Below, piece after piece: positions 7,677 through 14,473 of a stretch of DNA of 15,394 bases (the stretch's first letter is position 1; every line of letters starts with the position of its first letter). Position numbers and translations under genes: made by a program. The DNA lies in assembly GCA_902493155.1 (NCBI GenBank), contig CABUOE010000034.1, positions 1-15,394 of the forward strand, read 5' to 3'. The DNA comes from an uncultured Eubacteriales bacterium. GTDB taxonomy: Bacteria > Bacillota > Clostridia > Oscillospirales > Ruminococcaceae. The notes beneath the pieces were generated by a model. That model was given only the letters and a program-made list of their open reading frames with translations. It did not search any database and had not been told where the DNA came from.

Positions 7677-7932
7677 GCTTTGCCATCTCCTGTTCCATCA
7701 GGTCGTAGACCTCGTCGGGTATCTTGCAGCTGAAACTGCGCTCAATCCGGCGGGATTTTCTCGCCTTTTTCAGGCATTCGAGAGAGGGGCAAACATAGGC
7801 GCCGCGTCCCGCCTTTTTGCCGGTAAGGTCCAACGAAATTTCGCCCTCCTTGGATTTTACAACCCGTGTAAGCTCACGCTTGTCTTTCATTTCGCCGCAG
7901 CCTACACACATACGCAGTGGGACACGTTTCAT
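7669..7932 (-). CDS. ylxR: YlxR (DUF448) RNA-binding protein
   Basis: The 87-aa product shows the YlxR signature: KRVPLRMCVGCGEMKDKREL with Cys9 and Cys12, then GRGAYVCPSLECLKKA with Cys48 and Cys53, and a basic KSRRIERSF helix. The B. subtilis homologue has been described as an RNase P modulator (RnpM); applying that here is by family only. ATG at 7932 is chosen because it starts at the conserved MKRVPLRMC and has AAAGGA about 12 nt upstream. The upstream in-frame ATG at 7944 abuts that site and cannot use it. It follows nusA after 45 nt and overlaps ylxQ by 8 nt. Confidence 0.92.
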   Translation of the reverse strand: MKRVPLRMCVGCGEMKDKRELTRVVKSKEGEISLDLTGKKAGRGAYVCPSLECLKKARKSRRIERSFSCKIPDEVYDLMEQEMAKHE

Positions 7933-7977
7933 CGCTATGACCATTCCTTTCTGAAGTGGGGTAAGGCGCCGGGCCTT

Positions 7978-9093
7978 TTACTCGGTTATTTCTTCCGCTT
8001 CCATCGAAACGGGTTCTTGAGGTTCGTCAGCGAGCAAAGGATCTTCCTCGTCCTCCGCTTCGCTCTCAGAGCGGATATCGATTTTGTAGCCAGTCAGTTT
8101 GGCGGCGAGCTTCGCGTTCTGGCCCCGGTTTCCGATGGCCAAGGAAAGCTGGTTGTCGGGGACAATGACCCGGCAGATTTTTTCCTGGGGGTCCAGAATG
8201 CTCACTGAAATCACAGTGGCGGGGGAGAGGGCTTCCTTAATAAAATCTGCGTCGTCTTCATTCCATTTGACGATGTCGATTTTTTCGCCTTTCAGCTCGT
8301 CGACAATAGCGGAGATACGGCTTCCCTTGGGGCCGATGCAGGAGCCGATGGGATCCACGTCGGGGTTTTTGCTCCAGACGGCGATTTTGGTGCGGGAACC
8401 TGCTTCCCGGGAGATGGCTTTCACTTCGATGGTGCCGTCGAAAATCTCAGGGACTTCCAGCTCGAACAGGCGCTTTACCAGATCTTTATGCGTCCGGGAA
8501 ATCTTTAATGAACAGCGTTTTTCTAAGTTCACCACATCGACGACGTAGACTTTGATGCGGTCGCCTTCCCGCAGGTCGTCGCCTGGGAGCTGTTCGTTTT
8601 TAAAAAGCAGGATTTCGTTCTTGTCGATCTCCACCGTGGCGTTGCCGGTGGCAGGCTCGATTTTCTGCACTGTGGCAGTGACCACTTCGTAGACCTTATT
8701 CTGGAACTGCTCCATCATCTGGGAACGTTCGGCCTCACGGATGCCCTGACGGATGACGTGCTTGGCGGTTTGAGCGGCGATGCGGCCGAACTGTTTGGGA
8801 TCCAGCTTGATTTCCACCGGCATTCCCACTTTGGCGCGTTTGCTGTATTTGAGGGCTTCATCCAAAGTGATTTCGGTTTCCGGTTCTTCCACTTCGTCTA
8901 CCACGTTCTTGACGATGGACACGCCAAACTTTCGGGTATCGGGGTCGATGACCACGTTTACATTCTCGGTGACCTGGTAGTCTCTTTTGACGGCGATGAC
9001 AATAGCGTTTTTGATTTTCTCGATGAGATAGTCCGCTTCGATGCCCTTTTCGGTCTCCAGAAGCTCCAGTGCGTCAAAAAACTCGTTATTCAT
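7978..9093 (-). CDS. nusA: Transcription termination/antitermination factor NusA
   Basis: NusA binds RNA polymerase and RNA, promoting pausing, intrinsic termination and antitermination. At 371 aa it has the Firmicutes form, without the C-terminal acidic repeats of E. coli. The N-terminal polymerase-binding domain spans about 1-130, the S1 domain about 135-200, KH1 includes IGSCIGPKGSRISA (249-262) and KH2 includes LAIGNRGQNAKLAAKLTG (318-335). The last 30 residues form an acidic tail. ATG at 9093 is 3 nt after the rimP stop, and its GGAGG lies inside the last rimP codons, so the genes are translationally coupled. NusA often autoregulates its operon in other bacteria; the structured leader upstream of rimP fits such control but does not prove it. 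Confidence 0.97.
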   Translation of the reverse strand: MNNEFFDALELLETEKGIEADYLIEKIKNAIVIAVKRDYQVTENVNVVIDPDTRKFGVSIVKNVVDEVEEPETEITLDEALKYSKRAKVGMPVEIKLDPKQFGRIAAQTAKHVIRQGIREAERSQMMEQFQNKVYEVVTATVQKIEPATGNATVEIDKNEILLFKNEQLPGDDLREGDRIKVYVVDVVNLEKRCSLKISRTHKDLVKRLFELEVPEIFDGTIEVKAISREAGSRTKIAVWSKNPDVDPIGSCIGPKGSRISAIVDELKGEKIDIVKWNEDDADFIKEALSPATVISVSILDPQEKICRVIVPDNQLSLAIGNRGQNAKLAAKLTGYKIDIRSESEAEDEEDPLLADEPQEPVSMEAEEITE

Positions 9094-9096
9094 TTT

Positions 9097-9576
9097 CTAT
9101 TTTCCTCCAAAATCAATTTCTAAATACTGCCGCACAAACCGGAGTTCCGAAAGCTTCCATTCGTGTTCCTGGCCCTCGGGGTCAACGGCTACAATACTTT
9201 TGCCCTTATATTCCTTCAGCGTGCACACCGGTTCTTTGCTGCCGTTTAAGGCGGTAAATAAACCGATTGTCACGGGCTTGCCGATATTCTGTTCAAAGTG
9301 GAAATCCCGTGTCAGGTCCCGTTCAAGCCCTGCGGACCAGACCTCCAGGTAATAACTGACTTCGATGGGGTCCACTTCATCCAAGATGGGATCGATCCGG
9401 CGGGAAACGGCCTCACAGGAATCGATGTCCACGCCTCCCTCCTTGTCAATGACGATGCGCAGAAAGTAACTGGCACCTTCCTTTTCGAACCGGACGTCCC
9501 ACAAGGTAAGCTCCAGCTCATCGGTAATGGGTTTTGCCAAATTCCAGACCGTTTCAATGATCTGACTTTTATTCAC
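9097..9576 (-). CDS. rimP: Ribosome maturation factor RimP
   Basis: RimP assists early 30S assembly. The 159-aa product has the N-terminal alpha/beta domain (YFLRIVIDKEGGVDIDSCEAVSRRIDPILDE, about 37-67), the YYLEVWSAGLERDL box (about 75-88) where most RimPs have a YxLEVSSPGxxR form, and a C-terminal SH3-like domain (about 95-155). The start is GTG at 9576, with AAGGTG about 10 nt upstream, giving the normal family length. An ATG at 9660 in the same frame lies inside a leader hairpin, lacks a ribosome-binding site, and adds 28 residues not found in the family. It is the first gene of the nusA-infB operon, driven by the promoter at 9721-9749. Confidence 0.94.
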   Translation of the reverse strand: MNKSQIIETVWNLAKPITDELELTLWDVRFEKEGASYFLRIVIDKEGGVDIDSCEAVSRRIDPILDEVDPIEVSYYLEVWSAGLERDLTRDFHFEQNIGKPVTIGLFTALNGSKEPVCTLKEYKGKSIVAVDPEGQEHEWKLSELRFVRQYLEIDFGGK

Positions 9577-9607
9577 AGAGCACTCACACCTTTCCAATAT
9601 GACGACG

Positions 9608-9662
9608 GGCGGCAAAACTCCGCCGGGCCCAATTATGTTGGGTGAAGTTTTGCCCAACATAA
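9608..9662 (-). ncRNA. Structured rimP leader: two hairpins with complementary loops
   Basis: In the minus-strand leader, hairpin A has perfect 10-bp arms (9653-9662 and 9633-9642, TTATGTTGGG/CCCAACATAA) and a 10-nt loop CAAAACTTCA. Hairpin C downstream (9620-9624 with 9608-9612) has a GGCGG/CCGCC stem and a 7-nt loop AGTTTTG. The loop of C is the exact complement of CAAAACT in the loop of A, so a 7-bp kissing complex is possible. An alternative is a 9-bp pairing of 9646-9654 with 9611-9619, giving a pseudoknot-like or mutually exclusive fold. The element ends about 14 nt before the rimP ribosome-binding site. I do not recognise a named RNA family. Regulation is inferred. Confidence 0.5.
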
Positions 9663-9664
9663 AC

Positions 9665-9692
9665 GAAAGACCGGGATGAATCCCAGCCTTTC
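9665..9692 (-). terminator. Leader hairpin upstream of rimP (possible attenuator)
   Basis: The minus-strand RNA can form a 12-bp stem with two G-U pairs and a UUCA loop (arms 9681-9692 and 9665-9676). The GC-rich part of the stem is followed by a U-rich stretch (UUUCGUUU). This could act as an attenuator about 20-50 nt after the predicted rimP transcript start, or end read-through from the small genes upstream. The U-tract is imperfect, so efficiency is uncertain. Confidence 0.45.
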
Positions 9693-9720
9693 TATCATAC
9701 TCATATTATTAACTATTAGT

Positions 9721-9749
9721 AGTATATCACAATTGATTCAAAAAATCAA
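9721..9749 (-). promoter_or_regulatory. Sigma-A promoter of the rimP-nusA-infB operon, extended -10
   Basis: The minus strand has TTGATT (9744-9749), a 17-nt spacer, and TATACT (9721-9726) preceded by TGA, an extended -10. The predicted transcript start is near 9714, giving a leader of about 138 nt before the GTG of rimP. It is the best promoter match upstream of the operon. Confidence 0.75.
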
Positions 9750-9805
9750 GGAATTTTATGACAAATTTAGGCTGTTTGGGAGAGGTATTTTTAGAAAAAT
9801 GGCCT

Positions 9806-9973
9806 CTACTTTCCTCTGAAACGGTTAAAAACAGAACGTCGGACACGGATCACCACTTTTTGGGGTTGCTTGCAGCCTTCACAGATAGAGGGGTACTGGG
9901 ACTGGATCACTTGGTTTTCTTTGAAGTTGGTATGCTCTATTTTGTTGAAACAGTCCAGACAATACTCCGCCAC
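9806..9973 (-). CDS. Small zinc-ribbon protein, 55 aa
   Basis: This gene is short and easily missed. GTG at 9973 has AGGTG six nt upstream, and the frame ends with TAG at 9806-9808. The protein starts MAEYCLDCFNKIEHTN, has a second knuckle ICEGCKQPQKVVIRVRR, and ends in a basic FNRFRGK tail. The CxxC pairs (Cys5/Cys8 and Cys31/Cys34, 22 residues apart) are what a treble-clef or zinc-ribbon site requires. The basic C-terminus suggests RNA or DNA contact, but that is inference. It begins 18 nt after the stop of the ribbon-helix-helix gene, so the two are probably co-transcribed. A short imperfect hairpin (9781-9807) follows the stop, and the rimP promoter lies about 60 nt beyond. No function is known to me. 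Confidence 0.75.
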   Translation of the reverse strand: MAEYCLDCFNKIEHTNFKENQVIQSQYPSICEGCKQPQKVVIRVRRSVFNRFRGK

Positions 9974-9991
9974 GGTACGCACCTCATTTAC

Positions 9992-10174
9992 TTAGTCCTT
10001 CCAATGATTCACATGATCCAATGCAAAGGTAATGCATTGATTGAGCAGTTCGTTCCTGCTGATTCCGATGTCGCTGGCGAGGTAATCCACTTTGTTCAAC
10101 AAATCCATATCAATCCGCATAGAAATCACGTCCTTTTCGACTTTTTGTGGTTTTTTCGGAACAAAATTTGCCAT
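9992..10174 (-). CDS. Ribbon-helix-helix (CopG/Arc-like) protein, 60 aa
   Basis: ATG at 10174 has GGGAGG eight nt upstream; in-frame codons before it have no such site. The product begins MANFVPKKPQKVEKD, then shows a ribbon strand VISMRID, a first helix MDLLNKVDYLASDIG, and a second helix ISRNELLNQCITFALDHVNHW, the pattern of ribbon-helix-helix DNA-binding proteins. Such proteins dimerise and bind operators through the strand. No toxin gene lies next to it: the downstream neighbour is the 55-aa zinc-ribbon gene, so an antitoxin role is not supported. Autoregulation would be typical of the family. The 160-bp AT-rich region upstream carries its likely promoter. Specific function unknown. Confidence 0.82.
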   Translation of the reverse strand: MANFVPKKPQKVEKDVISMRIDMDLLNKVDYLASDIGISRNELLNQCITFALDHVNHWKD

Positions 10175-10332
10175 GTTGCGAACCTCCCAGAGATGATCCA
10201 ATTGCTGTGAAAACCGCGGATACAATTCATTTTTGCCGTATGAACTGATGGTAATATTATATTATAAAATATCCTGTAATAATATATTTGAGAATATATT
10301 TCAACCTGTATACAAAGTTTGAATACGAAAAT

Positions 10333-10360
10333 ATCATACAAATTCTTACGATATGTTCAA
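10333..10360 (-). promoter_or_regulatory. Candidate promoter for the ribbon-helix-helix/zinc-ribbon pair
   Basis: The minus strand has TTGAAC (10355-10360), a 16-nt spacer and TATGAT (10333-10338). The predicted transcript start is near 10326, about 150 nt before the ATG. The region is very AT-rich, so chance matches are likely. Apart from this, 10175-10466 holds no gene that I can support. Confidence 0.4.
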
Positions 10361-10466
10361 GTTTTCTATAGTATACAGCAATAGGTTGGGCCTTTTTTGT
10401 CGAAACGTGCGTTCGGTTTGACGAATAATGTCGAAAATGTCAAGCTATTCGGAAAATATTATTCAC

Positions 10467-10529
10467 AATATGACAAAACCCTCTTTCTGCTGCAATGCTC
10501 AGACAGCAGAAAGAGGGTTTTGTCATATT
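10467..10529 (-). terminator. Long perfect hairpin terminator after the sugar ABC operon
   Basis: Arms 10467-10492 and 10504-10529 are a perfect 26-bp inverted repeat with an 11-nt loop. The core is AAAACCCTCTTTCTGCTG and its complement, so either strand gives a GC-containing stem followed by GGGTTTTG. It lies 45 nt beyond the permease stop, which fits termination of the minus-strand operon; by symmetry it can also block the other direction. The stem is about twice the length of the other terminator in this window. Confidence 0.8.
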
Positions 10530-10573
10530 CTATGCTTAAAAAGGAAGGAAAACGCGATGCCAAAGAAACAGCG

Positions 10574-11569
10574 TTATGCCGCTTCTTTGGTGTCCAGCCG
10601 TTTTTGCAGCAGGACCGAGACGATGATGATAAGGCCTTTGACAGCTCCCACCAGAAAAGGGGGGACCCCCATCAACGTCATCATGTTGTTGATGATGCCG
10701 ATGGTCAGGGTGCCGAACACCGTCCCTACAATGCGGCCCCGGCCGCCGGACATGCTGGTTCCGCCGATGACGACCGCCGCGATAGCGTCCATTTCATAGG
10801 AAGAGCCGGAGTTGGCGGAGTTTATGCTTCCCAGACGAGAGGCTTCCACCAGAGACGCCAGTGCGACGAGAATTCCCGAAACCATAAAGGCGATGATTTT
10901 GACGGTACGGACGTTGATGCCGGAGAGCTTGGTAGCTTTTTCGTTGCTGCCTACGGCATAGATATGACGGCCGGCCGAAGTGTGGCTCATGAAGAGGGAA
11001 ACGGCCACGCTCCAAATCAGCCAAATGATAATCGGAAGGGGAATGACACCGAAAAGGTTGTAGTTTGCGATATTTGTAAAGGTTTTGGCCTTATCACCGC
11101 TGGCAACCAGGCCTGCACCTTTAAAAAGCTGCTGCGCCACCGACCGGTAGATGGTCATGGTGCCCAGCGTGACGATAAAAGCGGGAATGTTGAACCGGGC
11201 CACTAGGAAACCGGTGCAGGAGCCCAAAATTATGCCGACGATGACAGCGGTGAGGATGGTCAGCAGGATACTCTGAGTGGCGTTGAACACGGTCAGGGCG
11301 ATAAGGCCGGTAATAGCCAGCTGAGAACCCACCGAAAGATCGATACCGCCCACGATGATAACCAATGTCATGCCCAAAGACACGATGCCGATGATGGAAT
11401 TATTTCGCAGAACGCCAATCAGGTTGCTGGGCTTCAAAAAGGTCTGCCCACGAAAGATTGCCGCCAAAATAAACAACACGATGAAGGCGATGATAGCGGT
11501 GTTGTTGCTGATGAATTTTTTCCAATCAAATTTGGACGGCCCTTTGACCGCTTCCGTTTTATTGCTCAT
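10574..11569 (-). CDS. Sugar ABC transporter permease (RbsC-type)
   Basis: This is the membrane subunit of a ribose/xylose/galactoside-class ABC importer (BPD_transp_2 family). The 331-aa product has a short charged N-terminus and about eight to ten hydrophobic segments, beginning IIAFIVLFILAAIF. The conserved GGIDLSVGSQLAI stretch after the third segment and the EMDAIAAVVIGGTSMSGGRG loop near residue 250 (ATPase contact region) are characteristic. ATG at 11569 has GGAGG eight nt upstream; the in-frame ATG at 11590 lies upstream of that site. It is the last gene of the operon, 59 nt after the ATPase, and ends before the 26-bp hairpin. The transported sugar cannot be read from the sequence, so no gene symbol is given. 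Confidence 0.92.
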   Translation of the reverse strand: MSNKTEAVKGPSKFDWKKFISNNTAIIAFIVLFILAAIFRGQTFLKPSNLIGVLRNNSIIGIVSLGMTLVIIVGGIDLSVGSQLAITGLIALTVFNATQSILLTILTAVIVGIILGSCTGFLVARFNIPAFIVTLGTMTIYRSVAQQLFKGAGLVASGDKAKTFTNIANYNLFGVIPLPIIIWLIWSVAVSLFMSHTSAGRHIYAVGSNEKATKLSGINVRTVKIIAFMVSGILVALASLVEASRLGSINSANSGSSYEMDAIAAVVIGGTSMSGGRGRIVGTVFGTLTIGIINNMMTLMGVPPFLVGAVKGLIIIVSVLLQKRLDTKEAA

Positions 11570-11628
11570 AATTGATTCCTCCGTCTCCAAACCTGGAAGG
11601 GGAGAGCCCTTTCCCTGTATTTTGTCTG

Positions 11629-13182
11629 TTAGGCTGTTTGCGTTTCATCGGAAAGAGTTCCGCCGGTTGCAAGTACCATAATTTTTTCTTCAGTGGCCTC
11701 GGAACGGCTCAGTTCCCTGCGGATTTCGCCCTCGCACATGACATAGATCCGGTCGCAGACCCGGAGGATCTCCTGAGCCTCGCTGGATAGCACAATAACG
11801 CTGACTCCCTGCTTTGAAAGCTCCATGAGGATGCTGTAGATTTCCAATTTCGCCCCTACGTCGACGCCCTGGGTGGGGTTGTCGAGAATGATGATCTGGG
11901 GCAGGGAACCCAAAGCCTTGGCGAGAACAGCTTTCTGTTGATTGCCGCCGGACAGGCTCAGAATGGAATTATTGATGTCGCTGACCTTGATGTTCAGGGC
12001 ATTGACGTAATACTCGTTGGACTGACGCTCTTTTTTTCGGCTGATGAACAGAAAGTTCCGCAGCTTGTCGAGGATGGGGAGGGACATGTTGTGGGAGACT
12101 GAAAGGTCTTTGACGATGCCGTTTTCCTTCCGGTTTCGGGGAACGTAGGAGATACCCAAACGGTGGGCTTTTCGTGTGGAATGGAGTTTGACTTCCTTTT
12201 CATTTAATAGGATTTGTCCGCCATACTTGGAGTTACAGCCAAAGATAGTCGCGAACAGCTCGCTTCGCCCGTCGCCCAAGAGTCCGGTAACTCCTAAAAT
12301 TTCGCCTTTATGTAAAGTCAGATTGATGTCGTGAAATTCGTTTTCTCTGCTGAGATTTTTGGTCTCCAGCAGGACGCCGCCCAATTCCCTCTGGACGTAA
12401 AGGTCGTCGTAAGAGAGTTCCTTGCCGACCATGTGTTTTGCCAGGTCGTTTTCGGTAATTTTCTCTTCGCCGCTGTTGTCGATTGATCCGCTGGCCACCA
12501 CGCGGCCGTCCCGCATGACAGTATATGCGTCACAGATTTCGATTACTTCGTTTAGTTTATGGGAGATGAAGATAAAGCTGACGCCCTTTTCCTTTAAAGA
12601 GCGCATAATGGTGAAGATGTGTTCAATTTCCACATCGGTCAAAGATGCGGTGGGTTCATCCATGATGATGACCCGCGCATTTTTCATCAGAGCCCGCGCG
12701 ATTTCCACCACCTGTTTGTAGGAGGCGTTCAAATCTCGGACCATGGTGTGAGGACTTAGGTTTACCTGCATCAAGCGGAGAATTTCCGCAGCTTTTTTCG
12801 CCATTTCTTTCCGGCCGACAGCGATACCGTGTTTGATCTCACAGCCGAGGAAAAGATTTTCATAGATGTTCATGTCGTTGACAAGGGTGAGTTCCTGATG
12901 GATGAAAGCAATGCCCTGTTCCGCCGCCATATAGGGGGAGGTGATAGTGATTTCCTCGCCGTCGATAAAAACCTTGCCGCCGTCCCGAGGAAGCACACCA
13001 CCCAAAATGTTCATCAAAGTGGTTTTTCCCGTGCCATTTTCCCCCAGAAGCGCATGGATTGACCTTTTTTTCAGCGTAAAATCGACGCCGTGGAGCACCT
13101 GGTTGCGATCAAAGGACTTCTTGATGCCTTTCATTTCAACAATCGGTATCTCATTGCTTTGCAGGTTTGTCTGCTCTGTCAC
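11629..13182 (-). CDS. Sugar ABC transporter ATPase, two fused domains (RbsA/MglA-type)
   Basis: The 517-aa protein holds two ABC domains. Domain 1 has Walker A GENGTGKTT (47-55), Q-loop IHQE, Walker B VIIMDE with catalytic Glu176, and H-loop His208, but its signature region reads LNASYKQ instead of an LSxGQ form. Domain 2 has the usual degenerate Walker A of this family (GLLGDGRSE), a good LSGGNQQK signature (410-417), and Walker B IIILDN with Asn435 where most relatives have the catalytic Glu. The domain-1 ATP site is completed by the domain-2 signature, so one competent site is expected. GTG at 13182 has GGAG nine nt upstream; an in-frame TTG at 13191 abuts that site. It follows the lipoprotein gene after a 101-nt spacer with two hairpins. 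Energises sugar uptake at the inner membrane face. Confidence 0.94.
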   Translation of the reverse strand: MTEQTNLQSNEIPIVEMKGIKKSFDRNQVLHGVDFTLKKRSIHALLGENGTGKTTLMNILGGVLPRDGGKVFIDGEEITITSPYMAAEQGIAFIHQELTLVNDMNIYENLFLGCEIKHGIAVGRKEMAKKAAEILRLMQVNLSPHTMVRDLNASYKQVVEIARALMKNARVIIMDEPTASLTDVEIEHIFTIMRSLKEKGVSFIFISHKLNEVIEICDAYTVMRDGRVVASGSIDNSGEEKITENDLAKHMVGKELSYDDLYVQRELGGVLLETKNLSRENEFHDINLTLHKGEILGVTGLLGDGRSELFATIFGCNSKYGGQILLNEKEVKLHSTRKAHRLGISYVPRNRKENGIVKDLSVSHNMSLPILDKLRNFLFISRKKERQSNEYYVNALNIKVSDINNSILSLSGGNQQKAVLAKALGSLPQIIILDNPTQGVDVGAKLEIYSILMELSKQGVSVIVLSSEAQEILRVCDRIYVMCEGEIRRELSRSEATEEKIMVLATGGTLSDETQTA

Positions 13183-13220
13183 AGGAATCAACTCCTTTTG
13201 TGGATCTGCAATCGGCGGAA

Positions 13221-13277
13221 AAGTTCCCCCGCCCGCCGGAGCGGGGGACTTCGCCGCTTAGCAGGGATGCCCCTGCT
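13221..13277 (-). promoter_or_regulatory. Two hairpins between binding-protein and ATPase genes
   Basis: Within the 101-nt spacer the minus-strand RNA can form AGCAGGG/CCCTGCT (13271-13277 with 13260-13266, 4-nt loop) and then a GC-rich stem (13241-13251 with 13221-13232, one bulged base, 8-nt loop) followed by AACTTTTCC. Such structures after a binding-protein gene often protect its mRNA or partly terminate transcription, so that the lipoprotein is made in excess over the ATPase and permease. The role here is inferred. Confidence 0.5.
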
Positions 13278-13283
13278 TTCATT

Positions 13284-14306
13284 TTAGTACGGGGAATTTG
13301 CGTCGAGAACGGTGCTCACGTTGTCCTTAGTGACAATGGTCGGAGGGATGATGTTATCTTTGGAGACGTCCTTGCCGTCCACGATGTCCTTCGCCGCCTG
13401 AATGGCATCTTTGATCATGCTGGGGCTGTAAGTAGCGGTGAAGAGTTCAATGCCCTCGGCCTCGTTGATCTTCTGGAAGTAGGTCTGGCTTCCGCCTGCG
13501 CCGGACAGGTATTTGATGTCGGTTCGACCGGCATCGCTGATGGCCTGCAGGATGCCAAGAGAAGACTCGTCATCAATAGAGAAGATGGCATCCAGTTTTT
13601 CATTTGCAACCAAAACGTCGGTGGCAGTTTTCAGGCCGGACTGCTGAGTGAAGTCGTCAGCGGTGAAGTCGACCAATTTAATGTTGGGATAGGATTTCGC
13701 CATTTCGGCTTTGAAGGCGTCGACACGCTCGGTGCTGACAGAACCGGAGCTGGGAACGTTGAGGACTGCGATGGTGCCCTCGCCGCCCAATTTTTCGCCC
13801 ATGAGCTTGGCACTCTCAGTGCCGATGCCAGGATTGTCGCCGGCCAGGTAAGCAGTGTAATCGCCGGTTACCTTACGGTCGAAGACAACGAGTGGGATGT
13901 TGGCATCCATAATTTTCTGCGCGGCTACTGATACTTCGTCAGTGTGAGGCAGCAAAACAATTGCGGAAGCGCCCAAATCGATCATCTCTTCAATTTGATT
14001 GGCCTGGTCATTGACGTTGGCAGAAGTGACCAGCTTGTAGCCGGTGCCTTCCTCTAAGCCCATCTCTTTGCATTTTTGCTCTGCAAAGTAAGCGATACCG
14101 GCCATCCAGCCGTGTTCAGCGGCAGGGACGACGATTGCGATGGGACCGTCGGGATTAGCAGTAGTTGCAGAGCCTTCAGGGGTGCTCTCGCTGCTCTGGG
14201 AATCGGAAGGGCTTGTGTCGGAAGAAGATCCGCCGTTGTTGCCGCAGGATGCCAGGGACATAGTCACCATGACAGCAGCCAGCATTGCGCATAAAAGCTT
14301 TTTCAT
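13284..14306 (-). CDS. Sugar-binding lipoprotein (RbsB-like, periplasmic-binding-protein fold)
   Basis: This is the extracellular substrate-binding subunit of the importer. The 340-aa precursor has a lipoprotein signal peptide: MKKLL, a hydrophobic core, and the lipobox LASC with lipidated Cys21. A Ser/Thr/Gly-rich spacer (about 22-52) follows, then a Peripla_BP_4 type I fold starting IAIVVPAAEHGWMAGI, with ALDDESS-like SIDDESSLGILQAISDAG near residue 245 and a final TYSPSMIKDAIQAAKDI helix. ATG at 14306 has AGGAGG six nt upstream. The pairing with RbsA/RbsC-type subunits and a divergent TIM-barrel isomerase-like gene points to a carbohydrate ligand such as a pentose, hexose or polyol, but the residues do not tell which. 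The promoter is in the long upstream spacer. Confidence 0.93.
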   Translation of the reverse strand: MKKLLCAMLAAVMVTMSLASCGNNGGSSSDTSPSDSQSSESTPEGSATTANPDGPIAIVVPAAEHGWMAGIAYFAEQKCKEMGLEEGTGYKLVTSANVNDQANQIEEMIDLGASAIVLLPHTDEVSVAAQKIMDANIPLVVFDRKVTGDYTAYLAGDNPGIGTESAKLMGEKLGGEGTIAVLNVPSSGSVSTERVDAFKAEMAKSYPNIKLVDFTADDFTQQSGLKTATDVLVANEKLDAIFSIDDESSLGILQAISDAGRTDIKYLSGAGGSQTYFQKINEAEGIELFTATYSPSMIKDAIQAAKDIVDGKDVSKDNIIPPTIVTKDNVSTVLDANSPY

Positions 14307-14367
14307 AATAATCCTCCTAAAAGAAATATTAACTTGAAATGGTTTTGACGATGGAGAAAACATTTCC

Positions 14368-14427
14368 GTTTTCAGAAAACAAAACTAAATTTTACATTTT
14401 TTGTAAAATTTAATCGTTTTTGAAAAC
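14368..14427. promoter_or_regulatory. Palindrome cluster upstream of the binding-protein gene
   Basis: Three palindromes lie side by side: GTTTTC-A-GAAAAC (14368-14380), TAAATTTTACA-N5-TGTAAAATTTA (14386-14412, perfect 11-bp arms) and GTTTT-TG-AAAAC (14416-14427). The first and third look like two copies of one operator 48 nt apart. All are in the putative leader/promoter zone of the lipoprotein gene. The identity of a regulator is unknown; none is encoded in the window. Confidence 0.45.
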
Positions 14428-14431
14428 TGGT

Positions 14432-14473
14432 CTGTCACTTATAGACAGCAATGGCAGAACGGAAACGATTTCA
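14432..14473. promoter_or_regulatory. CTGTC-N7-GACAG palindrome and cre-like site
   Basis: CTGTC-N7-GACAG occupies 14432-14448. At 14460-14473 the minus strand reads TGAAATCGTTTCCG, matching 12 of 14 positions of the CcpA cre consensus TGWNANCGNTNWCA. Catabolite control of a sugar importer would make sense, but two mismatches leave this uncertain. Confidence 0.3.

Noticed and set aside
9577..9660. N-terminal extension of rimP from ATG 9660
   Set aside because: It has no ribosome-binding site, is folded into the leader hairpins and exceeds the normal RimP length; GTG 9576 is better.
9758..10210. Plus-strand 150-codon frame over the small regulatory genes
   Set aside because: It is antisense to the ribbon-helix-helix and zinc-ribbon genes, which have matching ribosome-binding sites and recognisable folds.
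10418..10443. TTGAC-N16-GTCAA inverted repeat beyond the sugar operon
   Set aside because: It has short arms, no promoter elements at suitable distance and no gene it would control.
10397..11206. Plus-strand 269-codon frame over the hairpin and the permease gene
   Set aside because: It crosses the 26-bp hairpin and is antisense to a clear permease. A plus-strand ATG at 10558 with AAGGAAGG upstream looks good, but its frame is also antisense to the permease and has no protein-like pattern.
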